Origin: Brachybacterium sp. EE-P12
Lineage (GTDB): Bacteria > Actinomycetota > Actinomycetes > Actinomycetales > Dermabacteraceae
Reading direction: 5' to 3'
Assembly (NCBI RefSeq): GCF_003711805.1
Contig: NZ_QXCP01000007.1
Location: 1,070-65,069 of the forward strand
DNA length: 64,000 nt
Shown here: positions 17,005 through 25,124 of the stretch, piece by piece
Layout: each line of letters begins with the position of its first letter
How positions within the stretch are numbered: the stretch's first letter is position 1
The notes under the pieces: model-generated
Databases searched by the model: none
Told to the model about the DNA's origin: nothing
What the model saw: only the letters and a program-made list of their open reading frames with translations
Made by a program: the position numbers and the translations under genes

Positions 17005-17324
17005 ATGGCGCCCGCGAGGGAACCCTGGTTGAGTGATCCCCGGGGGGCGGACACCGCGCAGCTGCTGGAGCAGGCCCGCGCCCTGCGGACCGGCGACGAG
17101 CGCGTCACCGCGGTGCGCGAGGCGCTCGAGACGACCGTCGCCGCAGCGGCGTGGACCGGTCCGGACGCCGCCGACTTCCGCGAGACCTGGCGGGCCTGCA
17201 GCGCGCAGCCATCCTGACCAATCCGCACGGCTCGAACTCGAGCAGCGTCCAGGAGGTCAGGGTGGATCCGGAGGACCCGATGTTCGCCAACGACATCGTC
17301 ATGACCGGGATCGGAGAATCATGA
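17005..17324 (+). pseudogene. WXG100-like (ESX-type) gene, apparently frameshifted
   Basis: A frame from ATG 17005 (GGGGAG about 8 nt upstream) reads 70 residues to a stop at 17215-17217. It contains WTGPDAADFRETWRA (50-64), a WXG100-type hairpin motif. Near there a second frame takes over and reads LQRAAILTNPHG onward, ending in a TGA at 17322-17324 that overlaps the next ATG as ATGA. The span is 320 nt, so adding one base would give about 106 residues, the normal WXG100 size. WXG100 proteins are small helical substrates of type VII secretion. It could be a real pseudogene, an assembly error or a genuine short protein. No ESX machinery is nearby. Confidence 0.5.
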
Positions 17325-17635
17325 GCACGCACAGCACACCCGCCGACGGCCCGTCGGACGCCCACGACCGGACGGCCCCTCCCCCGGAGGAGACCATGGT
17401 GGAACAAGCCGGTCAGATCAGGATCGGCGATGCGGTGCTCGTCGTCCACCGGACGCTCGCGGACGAGCACTCGGCCTACGTCGTGCTGCGCGGACGCGAT
17501 GGTGGGGACGTGTTCGACCTGGCCGCCCGTCCCGGGCAGGCGATCGAGGTGCCGGGGGCCGGAGCGGTGCTCGTGGCCGGGGTGCGCGCCTCCACGCGCG
17601 AACGACGCGGCGCGGTCCTGCTGCGGCCTCTGTGA
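17321..17635 (+). CDS. Hypothetical protein, coupled to the WXG100-like locus
   Basis: A 104-residue protein of unknown function. The first 25 residues are polar and disordered-looking; the rest (QIRIGDAVLVVHRT through VLRGRDGGDVFDLAARPGQAIEVPGAGAVLVAGVR) alternates strand-like segments and may be a small beta fold. I cannot name a family. Its ATG overlaps the stop of the second frame of the upstream locus, which argues that the two were once translated together. It is convergent with the lipoprotein gene. Confidence 0.6.
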   Translation: MSTHSTPADGPSDAHDRTAPPPEETMVEQAGQIRIGDAVLVVHRTLADEHSAYVVLRGRDGGDVFDLAARPGQAIEVPGAGAVLVAGVRASTRERRGAVLLRPL

Positions 17636-17699
17636 GCGGGGGCCGGACCGCCCGAGGGCCGGACAGCGGCCGCTATGGCCCGAGTCCGACGGACCGCGC

Positions 17700-18191
17700 T
17701 CACCGGCCCTCGCAGGCCTCCGCGCTCACAGGCGCCCCCGCGATCCGCACGACCCCCGTCCCGCCGAGGCTCAGCTCTGCGCCGTGCTCGTCCTCGACGA
17801 CCGCCATCAGCACCGCCCCCTGCCGCTCGGGCGCGTCGACGGACTCGAAGCCGTGCTCGACGAGCACGGGATCGAGGACGTCCAGGACCGCGTCCCAGTT
17901 CTCCTCCTCGGCGAGGTCCGCACCGAGCGTCTCGGCCTCGTAGCTGCCGGGGGTGTAGGCGCACACGCCGTCGACCAGCTCGAGGGACCGGGTCGCAGGA
18001 GCGTGGACCAGGTGATGACCCAGCGGCTCGAGTGCCTCCTGCACGTCGGCGACGACCTCGTCGTAGTGGGCCTCTGCGTCCTGGGCGTCGAGCTCCTGGG
18101 GCGTGCCGCAGGCGACGACGAGCAGGGAGAGGGCCAGGGCCGTGCCGACCCCCCGCACGGTGCGGGCGTGGGCTGGGGGTCGGGTCGTCAT
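17700..18191 (-). CDS. Putative lipoprotein
   Basis: A 163-residue exported lipoprotein. A positively charged start and hydrophobic stretch end in the lipobox LVVAC, with the acylated cysteine at 28. The mature part is acidic, with DAEAHYDEVVADVQEALEPLG and a C-terminal LSLGGTGVVRIAGAPV segment, and has no domain I recognise. The start at 18191 has GGAG 5 nt upstream. It would be anchored on the outer face of the membrane. Function unknown. Confidence 0.75.
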   Translation of the reverse strand: MTTRPPAHARTVRGVGTALALSLLVVACGTPQELDAQDAEAHYDEVVADVQEALEPLGHHLVHAPATRSLELVDGVCAYTPGSYEAETLGADLAEEENWDAVLDVLDPVLVEHGFESVDAPERQGAVLMAVVEDEHGAELSLGGTGVVRIAGAPVSAEACEGR

Positions 18192-18274
18192 GGATCTCCG
18201 CTCGTCCGGGGCGGCGCGTCCTCGCCGCCGGCACCGAGTCTCTCAGATCAGGCCCGGCACGGCCCCTGACGGGG

Positions 18275-18877
18275 TCAGTCCGTGTACGGGGAGACGTCCT
18301 CGGCGTAGCGGTCCCAGAGGGTGCGGGCGGCCGGGATCTGCTCGGCGTAGCGCTCGGGGTGGGCGGAGATCTGCACGGCCTGGGCGGCCTCGCCCGGCTC
18401 CCGGTCGTGGTAGTCGGGGGCGAGGTCCAGCAGGCCCGGGGCCTCCGAGTGGTCGCCCAGGCCCAGGAAGGCGTCGATCGCGCGCTTCTTGTGGCGCACC
18501 TCGTCGTAGCTGCCCCATCCCATCGAGGGGCGCTGCTGGAACAGGCCGCCGGAGTCGTGGTCCACGGCGGGCTCGTAGTTGCGCAGCCAGGACTCCACTA
18601 TCGCGGTGGCGAGCGTGATGATCGCGGCCTCCTCGTCGAGCTCGTGCCCCTTGATCACGGCGATGATGAACTTCGCGTTGTCGACCTGCCAGTCGTCCAT
18701 CGCGTCCAGGAGGAATCCCTCACGGGTCTCGTCGCGGGTCATGAACTCCTCGGTCCATCCCTCCTCGGCGCGGGCCGAGGGGGCGAGGGTGCCGAGCCCG
18801 GCCAGGGCGGTGGCGCCGAACATGCCGGCGAGCAGCAGGTGGCGCCGGGAGAGGGCGGCGGTCGAGGTGGCGGGCAT
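18275..18877 (-). CDS. Exported lysozyme/transglycosylase-like protein with Tat-type signal
   Basis: A 200-residue secreted protein. The signal peptide has a twin arginine in SRRHLLL (10-16), a hydrophobic stretch and an AxA-type cleavage site after PSARA (about 37). The mature part is helical and contains TAIVESWLRNY, where E95 would be the catalytic acid of a lysozyme-like fold, followed by SGGLFQQRPSMGWG (109-122). This pattern is seen in actinobacterial peptidoglycan-hydrolase-like proteins; activity is inferred. The start at 18877 has AAGGA about 7 nt upstream. A longer frame to 19030 has no ribosome site. Confidence 0.72.
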   Translation of the reverse strand: MPATSTAALSRRHLLLAGMFGATALAGLGTLAPSARAEEGWTEEFMTRDETREGFLLDAMDDWQVDNAKFIIAVIKGHELDEEAAIITLATAIVESWLRNYEPAVDHDSGGLFQQRPSMGWGSYDEVRHKKRAIDAFLGLGDHSEAPGLLDLAPDYHDREPGEAAQAVQISAHPERYAEQIPAARTLWDRYAEDVSPYTD

Positions 18878-19236
18878 CAGACGTCCTTCGGTGCAGGGGG
18901 CTCCGGGCGCTTCGCTCTCCCGGGGCAGGGCGTCGACAACGTAACGACGCCCCCGGGACCGTGTGAACCCCCTCCGATCGGCGCTGACACCGCTGCGACC
19001 TGCGGTTTGATCGGGACATGACCTCGTCATGACAGTCCGTCGCGGAAGGGCCGACGGGGAGTCGCTCCCGGTCGCGGCGTCTCCTGGACGACTGTCCGGG
19101 GCTCAGGAGCGACGGCGCGGCGGGGGCGGAACATCCGCGCGGAGGGATTCGGTAAAGCTTTCGTGGGAGCGCGTGGAGGTGCCGCCAGAGGGGCGCAGGT
19201 CACGTCGAGGTCACGATGCGCTGGTCCGGGCCGGCC
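18878..19236 (-). promoter_or_regulatory. 359-nt structured leader/promoter region of the exported hydrolase gene
   Basis: No gene is seen. On the transcribed (minus) strand a hairpin with 8-bp arms GGGCGTCG / CGACGCCC (18928-18952, 9-nt loop) is flanked by a further CCCGGGG/CCCCGGG pairing, about 50 nt before the start codon. An AAAGCTTT palindrome lies at 19154-19161 in an otherwise GC-rich stretch. The length and structure would allow a regulatory leader, but I cannot match it to a known riboswitch. Confidence 0.4.
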
Positions 19237-22200
19237 TCAGTCGCCGAGCGCGGCGATCGCCTTGCGGATCCTCTTGTCGGAGACGGTCTGCCTCGTGCCG
19301 AGGCTCTGGGCGAACAGGCTCACCCGCAGCTCCTCGAGCAGCCAGTCGATCTCGCGCGCCTCGGGCTCGGCCCGACGCCTCGCGGACAGCGCCGCCCTCT
19401 GCGTGGCCCAGTACTGCTCGAGATCACCGATCTGCCATGCGAGCTGCGCGTCCTTGCCCGGGTTCTCCGGGAGCTTCTCGAGCCGGTGCAGATCGGCCTG
19501 CAGGTAGCGGGTGAGGTCGCCGAGGTGGTCGATGCCGGTGCGGGAGATGAAGCCGTCGCCCAGCAGCGAGGCGGCGTGCTCGCGGATCTGGGTGAGGTGC
19601 GAGAGCACGGCGAGGGACGTGGCCCGGCCCAGCTCGCGCTGGAGCTTCGCGTTCACGGCGAGCGCAGCGGCGGCGTCCTTCACCGCGGCGGCGGCGAGCT
19701 CGTCGTGCCGGGCGCGCACCCGGTCCAGGAGCTGCTCGTACTCGGCGCGGGTGCGCACCTCGGCCCGCCCGGCCAGGTGCACCGTCGCCGCGCGGGAGGC
19801 GTCGGCCAGCAGCGCGGCGGTGGAGGCGTACTCGGAGCCCGAGACGGCGAGCTTGGTGGGGTTGGGCAGGGCGTTCAGCACGCGGGAGAGGTCCGCGTCG
19901 ATCTCCCGGTCGATCAGCGCGATCACGCCCTCGCGATGGGCGAGGGCCTGCTCGTCGGCGGTGGCGAGGACGGCGAGGTCCACCCGCTCGAGCCGTCCGT
20001 CCTTCCCGCGACGGCCGACGAGCGCGGGATAGCCGGTGACCTTCAGCCCGCCGACGGTGGACTCGTGCAGCGTCGGCACGCCGTCGGCGGGGAAGGTGGG
20101 CAGGTCCCTGCGGGCGATGTCGGTGGACTGCGCGGAGACGGTGGTGTCCACGCGCTCCTTCAGCCGGGCCTTCAGCGTCTCGAGGTCGTCGCCCGCACCG
20201 ACCTGGCGCCCCTTGTCGTCGACGACGCGGAAGTGCATCCGCAGGTGCGCGGGCAGCTTCGCGAGGTCGAACTCGGGGCCGTACAGCGGCAGGTCCTCGG
20301 GCACGCCGGGCAGGGCGACGAGCTCGTCGGCGACCGCCTCGACGAAGGGCTCCCCCGTCCCGGGGTCGTCGTCGTGCAGGGTCGCGGCGACGGCCTTGGC
20401 ACGTTCGGGCGCGGGGACGAGGTGGCGGCGTATCGGTTTGGGCAGGGAACGGATCAGCTCCGTGACGAGCTCCTCGCGCATGCCGGGCACGAGCCAGTCG
20501 AAGCCGCGCGGCGCGAGGCGGTTCAGCACCGCGAGCGGGATGGTGGCGGTCACCCCGTCGGCCCCCTTCGCACCGACCTCCCCGAAGGAGTAGCTCAGCG
20601 GCAGGGTGATGTCCCCCTGCACCCAGGTGTCGGGGAAGTCGGCGCGGATCGCCTCGGTGACCTCCTCGTCGGCGGCGAGGAGGTCCTGCTCGGTGAGGGT
20701 GAGCAGGTCCGGGGTCTCGTGGCGGGCCTTCTTCCACCAGGAGTCGAAGTGACGCCCGGAGACGACCTCCTGCGGGATCCGCGCGTCGTAGAAGCTGAAG
20801 AGCTGCTCATCGGAGATCAGCAGGTCGCGACGGCGGGTCTTCGCCTCGAGCTCCTCGAGCCGGGCGATCAGGGCGCGGTTGTCGCGGAAGAAGTGGTGGC
20901 GGGTGCGCCAGTCCCCCTCGATCAGCGCGTTCTGGAGGAAGATGTCGCGCGCGGCCTCGGGGTCGATGCGGCCGTAGCCGACGACGCGGTCGGCGACCAG
21001 CGGCACCCCGTACAGGGTGACCTTCTCGTGCGCCATGGCGGAGGCGCGCTTGGAGGACCAGTGCGGAGCGGAGTGGGAGCGGCGGACGACGTGCGCTCCG
21101 GTCTCCTCGGCCCAGGCCGGGTCGATGCGGGCTGCGGTGCGACCCCACAGCCGGGAGGTCTCCACGAGCTCGGCGACCATCACGTAGTCGGGGCGCTTCC
21201 TCGCGAGCGCCGAGCCGGGCCAGATCGTGAAGCGGGCGCCGCGCGCGCCGGAGTACTCGCGGGTGCGCTCATCGAGCAGGCCGACGTGGCTGAGCAGCCC
21301 GGCCAGCAGCGACTGGTGGATCGCCTGCGGGGAGGCGTCGTTGTCGTTGCGGGTCAGCCCCGCGTCCTTGGCCATGTCGCGCAGCTGGGCGTGCAGGTCC
21401 CACCATTCGCGGATGCGGAGGTAGTGGAGGTGCTCGGAGCGCACCTCGCGGCGGAAGGCGCTCGAGGACAGCGCGTCCCGGCGTGCCTTCAGATGGTTCC
21501 ACAGGTTGAGGAAGGCGAGGAAGTCGCTGGTCTCGTCCTCGAAGCGCCTGTGCTTCTCCTTGGCCTGCTGCTCCTGGCCGAGGGGGCGTTCGCGCGGGTC
21601 CTGGATGGACAGGGCGGCGACGATGATCAGCACCTCCCGCAGCGCGCCGAGGCGGTCGGCCTCGATGAGCATCCGTGCCATGCGCGGGTCCAGCGGGAAG
21701 CGGGCGAGGGTGCGGCCGACGCGCGTGAGACGGCGCCCGCCGGGGGCGCGGGGGTCGGACTCGAGGGCGCCGAGCTCGTCGAGCAGGCGCACGCCGTCGG
21801 TGATCGCGCGCGAGGCGGGCGGCTCGACGAAGGGGAAGGACTCCACGTCCCCCAGTCCCAGGCTCGTCATCAGCAGCACGACGGAGGCGAGGGAGGTGCG
21901 CAGGATCTCCGGCTCGGTGAACTCGGGCCGGCCCTCGAAGTCCTCCTCGGAGAACAGGCGGATCGCGATGCCGGGGGCGGTGCGGCCCGAGCGGCCGGAG
22001 CGCTGGTTCGCGCTGGCCTGGGAGATCGGCTCGATGGGCAGGCGCTGCACCTTGGTGCGCTGGGAGTAGCGGGAGATGCGCGCGAGCCCCGAGTCGATGA
22101 CATAGGTGATGCCGGGGACGGTCAGGGACGTCTCGGCGACGTTGGTGGACAGGATGATGCGGCGGTAGGTGCCGGCCTTCGGCGGGGAGAAGATCTTCTG

Positions 22201-23151
22201 CTGATCCTGCGCGGAGAGCCGGCCGAACAGGGGCAGGACCTCGACGGGCAGAGCGGAGCGGCCGCGGGTGCCGCGGGCGAGATGTGCCTCGAGCGCGTCG
22301 GAGATCTCGCGGATCTCCCGCTCCCCGGGGAGGAAGACGAGCATGTCCCCGGGCCCCTCGGCGGCGAGCTCGTCGACCGCGTCGGTGACGGCCTGGGTGA
22401 GGTCGCGCTCGATGGAGTGGATGTCCTCCAGCTCGTCGTCCTCGTCCACCTCGGGCTCCAGCACGAGGGGCCGGTAGCGGATCTCGACGGGATAGGTGCG
22501 CCCGGAGACCTCGATGATCGGAGCGGGGCGCTTCTCGCCCGAGGGGAGAGCCTGTGCGAAGTGCTCGGCGAAGCGCTCGGGGTCGATCGTGGCGGAGGTG
22601 ATGATGACCTTGAGGTCGGGGCGCTGCGGGAGGATCTGGCGGAGGTAGCCGAGGATCACGTCGATGTTCAGCGAGCGCTCGTGGGCCTCGTCGATGATGA
22701 TCGCGTCGTAGCGCTCCAGCAGCCGGTCCCGGCCGATCTCGGCGAGCAGGATGCCGTCGGTCATGAGCTTCAGCCGGGTGCCGCGGGAAGTCTCCTTGGT
22801 GAAGCGGACCTGGTAGCCGACGGTCCCCTCCCCCAGCTTCTCGCCGAGCTCGGCGGCGATGCGCTGGGCGACGGAGCGTGCCGCGATGCGGCGCGGCTGG
22901 GTGTGGCCGATGATCCGGCCGTCCCGGCCGTAGCCCATCTCGAGCAGCATCTTCGGGATCTGGGTGGTCTTGCCGGAGCCGGTCGCGCCCGCGATGACGA
23001 CGACCTGGTGCTCCGCGATCGCCTTCTGGATGTCCTCGCGGCGCTGGGAGACGGGCAGGTCCCCCGGGTAGGTGATCCGCGGGCCCGCTGCGGGGGTCTG
23101 CTCGGCGGGGCGCGGGGCGGCGAGTTCGGGGCGCGAGGAGGGCGTGGTCAT
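19237..23151 (-). CDS. hrpA: ATP-dependent RNA helicase HrpA
   Basis: A 1304-residue DEAH-box RNA helicase of full HrpA length. Walker A is GATGSGKTT (55-63) and the DEAH motif lies in IIIDEAHERS (151-160), followed by TSATIDPERF, the motif VI region QRSGRSGRTAPG, a winged-helix/HA2 region and a long C-terminal DUF3418-type part. HrpA unwinds structured RNA; in E. coli it acts on stalled ribosomes. The start at 23151 lacks a Shine-Dalgarno, but TAGAGT lies 9 nt upstream, so a leaderless or very short leader is possible. About 359 nt separate it from the next gene, so it is probably its own unit. Confidence 0.95.
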   Translation of the reverse strand: MTTPSSRPELAAPRPAEQTPAAGPRITYPGDLPVSQRREDIQKAIAEHQVVVIAGATGSGKTTQIPKMLLEMGYGRDGRIIGHTQPRRIAARSVAQRIAAELGEKLGEGTVGYQVRFTKETSRGTRLKLMTDGILLAEIGRDRLLERYDAIIIDEAHERSLNIDVILGYLRQILPQRPDLKVIITSATIDPERFAEHFAQALPSGEKRPAPIIEVSGRTYPVEIRYRPLVLEPEVDEDDELEDIHSIERDLTQAVTDAVDELAAEGPGDMLVFLPGEREIREISDALEAHLARGTRGRSALPVEVLPLFGRLSAQDQQKIFSPPKAGTYRRIILSTNVAETSLTVPGITYVIDSGLARISRYSQRTKVQRLPIEPISQASANQRSGRSGRTAPGIAIRLFSEEDFEGRPEFTEPEILRTSLASVVLLMTSLGLGDVESFPFVEPPASRAITDGVRLLDELGALESDPRAPGGRRLTRVGRTLARFPLDPRMARMLIEADRLGALREVLIIVAALSIQDPRERPLGQEQQAKEKHRRFEDETSDFLAFLNLWNHLKARRDALSSSAFRREVRSEHLHYLRIREWWDLHAQLRDMAKDAGLTRNDNDASPQAIHQSLLAGLLSHVGLLDERTREYSGARGARFTIWPGSALARKRPDYVMVAELVETSRLWGRTAARIDPAWAEETGAHVVRRSHSAPHWSSKRASAMAHEKVTLYGVPLVADRVVGYGRIDPEAARDIFLQNALIEGDWRTRHHFFRDNRALIARLEELEAKTRRRDLLISDEQLFSFYDARIPQEVVSGRHFDSWWKKARHETPDLLTLTEQDLLAADEEVTEAIRADFPDTWVQGDITLPLSYSFGEVGAKGADGVTATIPLAVLNRLAPRGFDWLVPGMREELVTELIRSLPKPIRRHLVPAPERAKAVAATLHDDDPGTGEPFVEAVADELVALPGVPEDLPLYGPEFDLAKLPAHLRMHFRVVDDKGRQVGAGDDLETLKARLKERVDTTVSAQSTDIARRDLPTFPADGVPTLHESTVGGLKVTGYPALVGRRGKDGRLERVDLAVLATADEQALAHREGVIALIDREIDADLSRVLNALPNPTKLAVSGSEYASTAALLADASRAATVHLAGRAEVRTRAEYEQLLDRVRARHDELAAAAVKDAAAALAVNAKLQRELGRATSLAVLSHLTQIREHAASLLGDGFISRTGIDHLGDLTRYLQADLHRLEKLPENPGKDAQLAWQIGDLEQYWATQRAALSARRRAEPEAREIDWLLEELRVSLFAQSLGTRQTVSDKRIRKAIAALGD

Positions 23152-23381
23152 GGCGGGGCCACTCTACGTGGCCGCTCCAAGGCCGTCGTGGGGATTCCGG
23201 CTCGGCGCGACGGGCGGCACAGAGGGCACGGCCCGGCGAGGACGCGGAGTGGGCGCGGCGGGGGCGCTGAGGGGGGCGCGGCGGGGGCGCGGCGCTGGGG
23301 AGGAACCGTCACGCCCTCCGCTGACCTCGGCGTTGTGGATGAGCGGCAGGTGCCGTCCTGCGCCGAGGCAGGATCCGTGCC

Positions 23382-23909
23382 ATGAGATATCGGATCGGAT
23401 TCTGGATCGGGCCCGCCCCCGTCGACGACGAGTCGGCCTGCGCGGACCTGCACACCCGCATGCACACCTCCGGGCAGTTCGTCGACTCGCCGGCCGCCGA
23501 GCAGCCGCCCTGCCCGCGGATCGCACGCTTCGCCGAGGCGGTGCTCGCCGAGTTCCCCGCGGACCCGCTCGACGACCGCTCGCCATGGAAGTACTCCGAC
23601 ACCGCCGAGGATGCGCTCGGGGAGACGTTCACGCCGGTGCTGCGCGGGCCGAACCGGCGGGTGATCGGGCGGCTCGCCCAGCTCGCCCACGAGCACGGGC
23701 TGCAGGCCTTCGACCTCGCCGCGCACCGGATCCTGCACGTGCAGGACGTGCTCGAGCACGAGGACGGGCCGCTGATGAGCGGCCCGCTGGGCGGCGGCTG
23801 GGACGAGCCGGAGAACTTCGCCTGCCGGGGTCCGGAGATCGCCCGCGAACGCCTGGGCCTCGCTCCGACCGATCACGTCCGCGCCGTGGCGGGAGCCGAG
23901 GAGGGCTGA
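23382..23909 (+). CDS. Hypothetical protein
   Basis: A 175-residue soluble protein. It starts MRYRIGFWIGPAPVDDESA and has a well-formed coding pattern, including AQLAHEHGLQAFDLAAHRI in the middle. I recognise no domain; the layout recalls small actinobacterial hypothetical proteins in which a DHxx-type prediction fails. The ATG has GGCAGGA about 9 nt upstream. The 230 nt between it and hrpA are very GC-rich with short GGGGGCGCGG-type repeats and no obvious promoter. Confidence 0.62.
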   Translation: MRYRIGFWIGPAPVDDESACADLHTRMHTSGQFVDSPAAEQPPCPRIARFAEAVLAEFPADPLDDRSPWKYSDTAEDALGETFTPVLRGPNRRVIGRLAQLAHEHGLQAFDLAAHRILHVQDVLEHEDGPLMSGPLGGGWDEPENFACRGPEIARERLGLAPTDHVRAVAGAEEG

Positions 23910-23966
23910 CGGCCGAGTGCGGGGGCGTCGTCGGGGTGTCCGGTGGCGGTGTCCGGGGGCGGCGGC

Positions 23967-24929
23967 TCAGGGTCTCGGGGCGCCGTCCTCGAGGAGGCGG
24001 CGACCGATCCGCCCCAGCTCGTGAGCGTCGGGATAGGCCAGGACGAGGGAGAGCGCCATGCGGCTCGCCCAGGCCCAGGCGCGGGCCTGCAGCGCCTCCC
24101 ACGTCGCGTCGTCCTCGATCCCGATCCAGGCCGCGCGACGGCGGTAGGCCTCCAGCAGCGCGGCCGAGGGAGCATGCAGCAGCAGCGCGCCGAGATCGCT
24201 CGCGGGGTCGCCACGCGTGGTGTCGCCCCAGTCGATGAGCGTGGGCGGCTCCGCGCTCGTCGCCGGCGGGATCACCACGTTGCCGGGGTGGGGGTCCCCG
24301 TGCAGGAGCAGCTCCCGCCCCTGCCACGGCTCGGCCGCCAGTCCCGCTCGCCACCTCCGCTCGGCACGGCGGGCATCGGCCGTGAGGAGACGGGCGCGGT
24401 CCAGATCCGCCCGGAAGGCATCGGCGCGGGTCTCCAGCGGCACGCCGCGCACCGGATTCCTCCCGACCTCGGGAGCGGGGCCGGAGTGGATGGTCGCGAG
24501 CATCGCGGCGAGGTCCTCGGCGGCCTCCGCCTGCACCGCCCTGTCCGTCTCGGCGACGGTCGCGCCCTCGATCCACTCGACCACCACGGCGTCCTCCGCC
24601 GTGGCGATCACGCGGGGCAGACCCATCGGGAGGGAGGTCCCGAGCCCGCGCAGGCGGCGCAGCACCGTCACCTCGCGGCCCAGGAGCGCACGCGAGGCGC
24701 GGCGCCGGGCGACCCGGAGCACGAGCGGGCGCCCCTGGAGCGTCCCGATCGGCCACAGCACGTTGTCCCAGCCCTCCCCGAGGGGACGCTTCCCGATCGC
24801 CCAGCTGATCGCCTCGAGCTCGACCCCCTCCTCGGGGCGCAGCCGGGCGCACAGCAGCTCGATGCGACGCAGGTCCACGGGCAGGTCGGCAGGAGGGAGG
24901 GAGGGGGCGACTTCCGGCATGCCGGTCAT
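23967..24929 (-). CDS. Aminoglycoside phosphotransferase/APH-family kinase-like protein
   Basis: A 320-residue protein with the APH/choline-kinase fold. The catalytic loop is LLLHGDPHPGNVV (HGDxHxxN) and the metal-binding DFG-equivalent is LIDWGDTTRGDPASDLG. The N-terminal lobe carries VVEWIEG hinge residues. Substrates of such proteins range from antibiotics to small alcohols; nothing here shows resistance. The ATG at 24929 is preceded by TACGGT ending exactly 6 nt upstream, so a leaderless transcript is likely; an inner ATG at 24920 is the alternative. It is divergent from the GH3 gene. Confidence 0.82.
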   Translation of the reverse strand: MTGMPEVAPSLPPADLPVDLRRIELLCARLRPEEGVELEAISWAIGKRPLGEGWDNVLWPIGTLQGRPLVLRVARRRASRALLGREVTVLRRLRGLGTSLPMGLPRVIATAEDAVVVEWIEGATVAETDRAVQAEAAEDLAAMLATIHSGPAPEVGRNPVRGVPLETRADAFRADLDRARLLTADARRAERRWRAGLAAEPWQGRELLLHGDPHPGNVVIPPATSAEPPTLIDWGDTTRGDPASDLGALLLHAPSAALLEAYRRRAAWIGIEDDATWEALQARAWAWASRMALSLVLAYPDAHELGRIGRRLLEDGAPRP

Positions 24930-25124
24930 CCCGCCACCGTACCGGGCGCCGCGGTGGCAGGAACGAGAACCGCCGGATCCGCGCACGCCCGGGCACCGGC
25001 ACGGGCGGCAATCGGCGGGAAGTCCGGACAGGTCGCGCGCGGTGCTGAGTACGGTGACCGGCAGGCCGCCCGCACCCTGCCGAGGACGTCGGCGCGCCCT
25101 GCAGCCCACCACAGGAGGTCGTCG

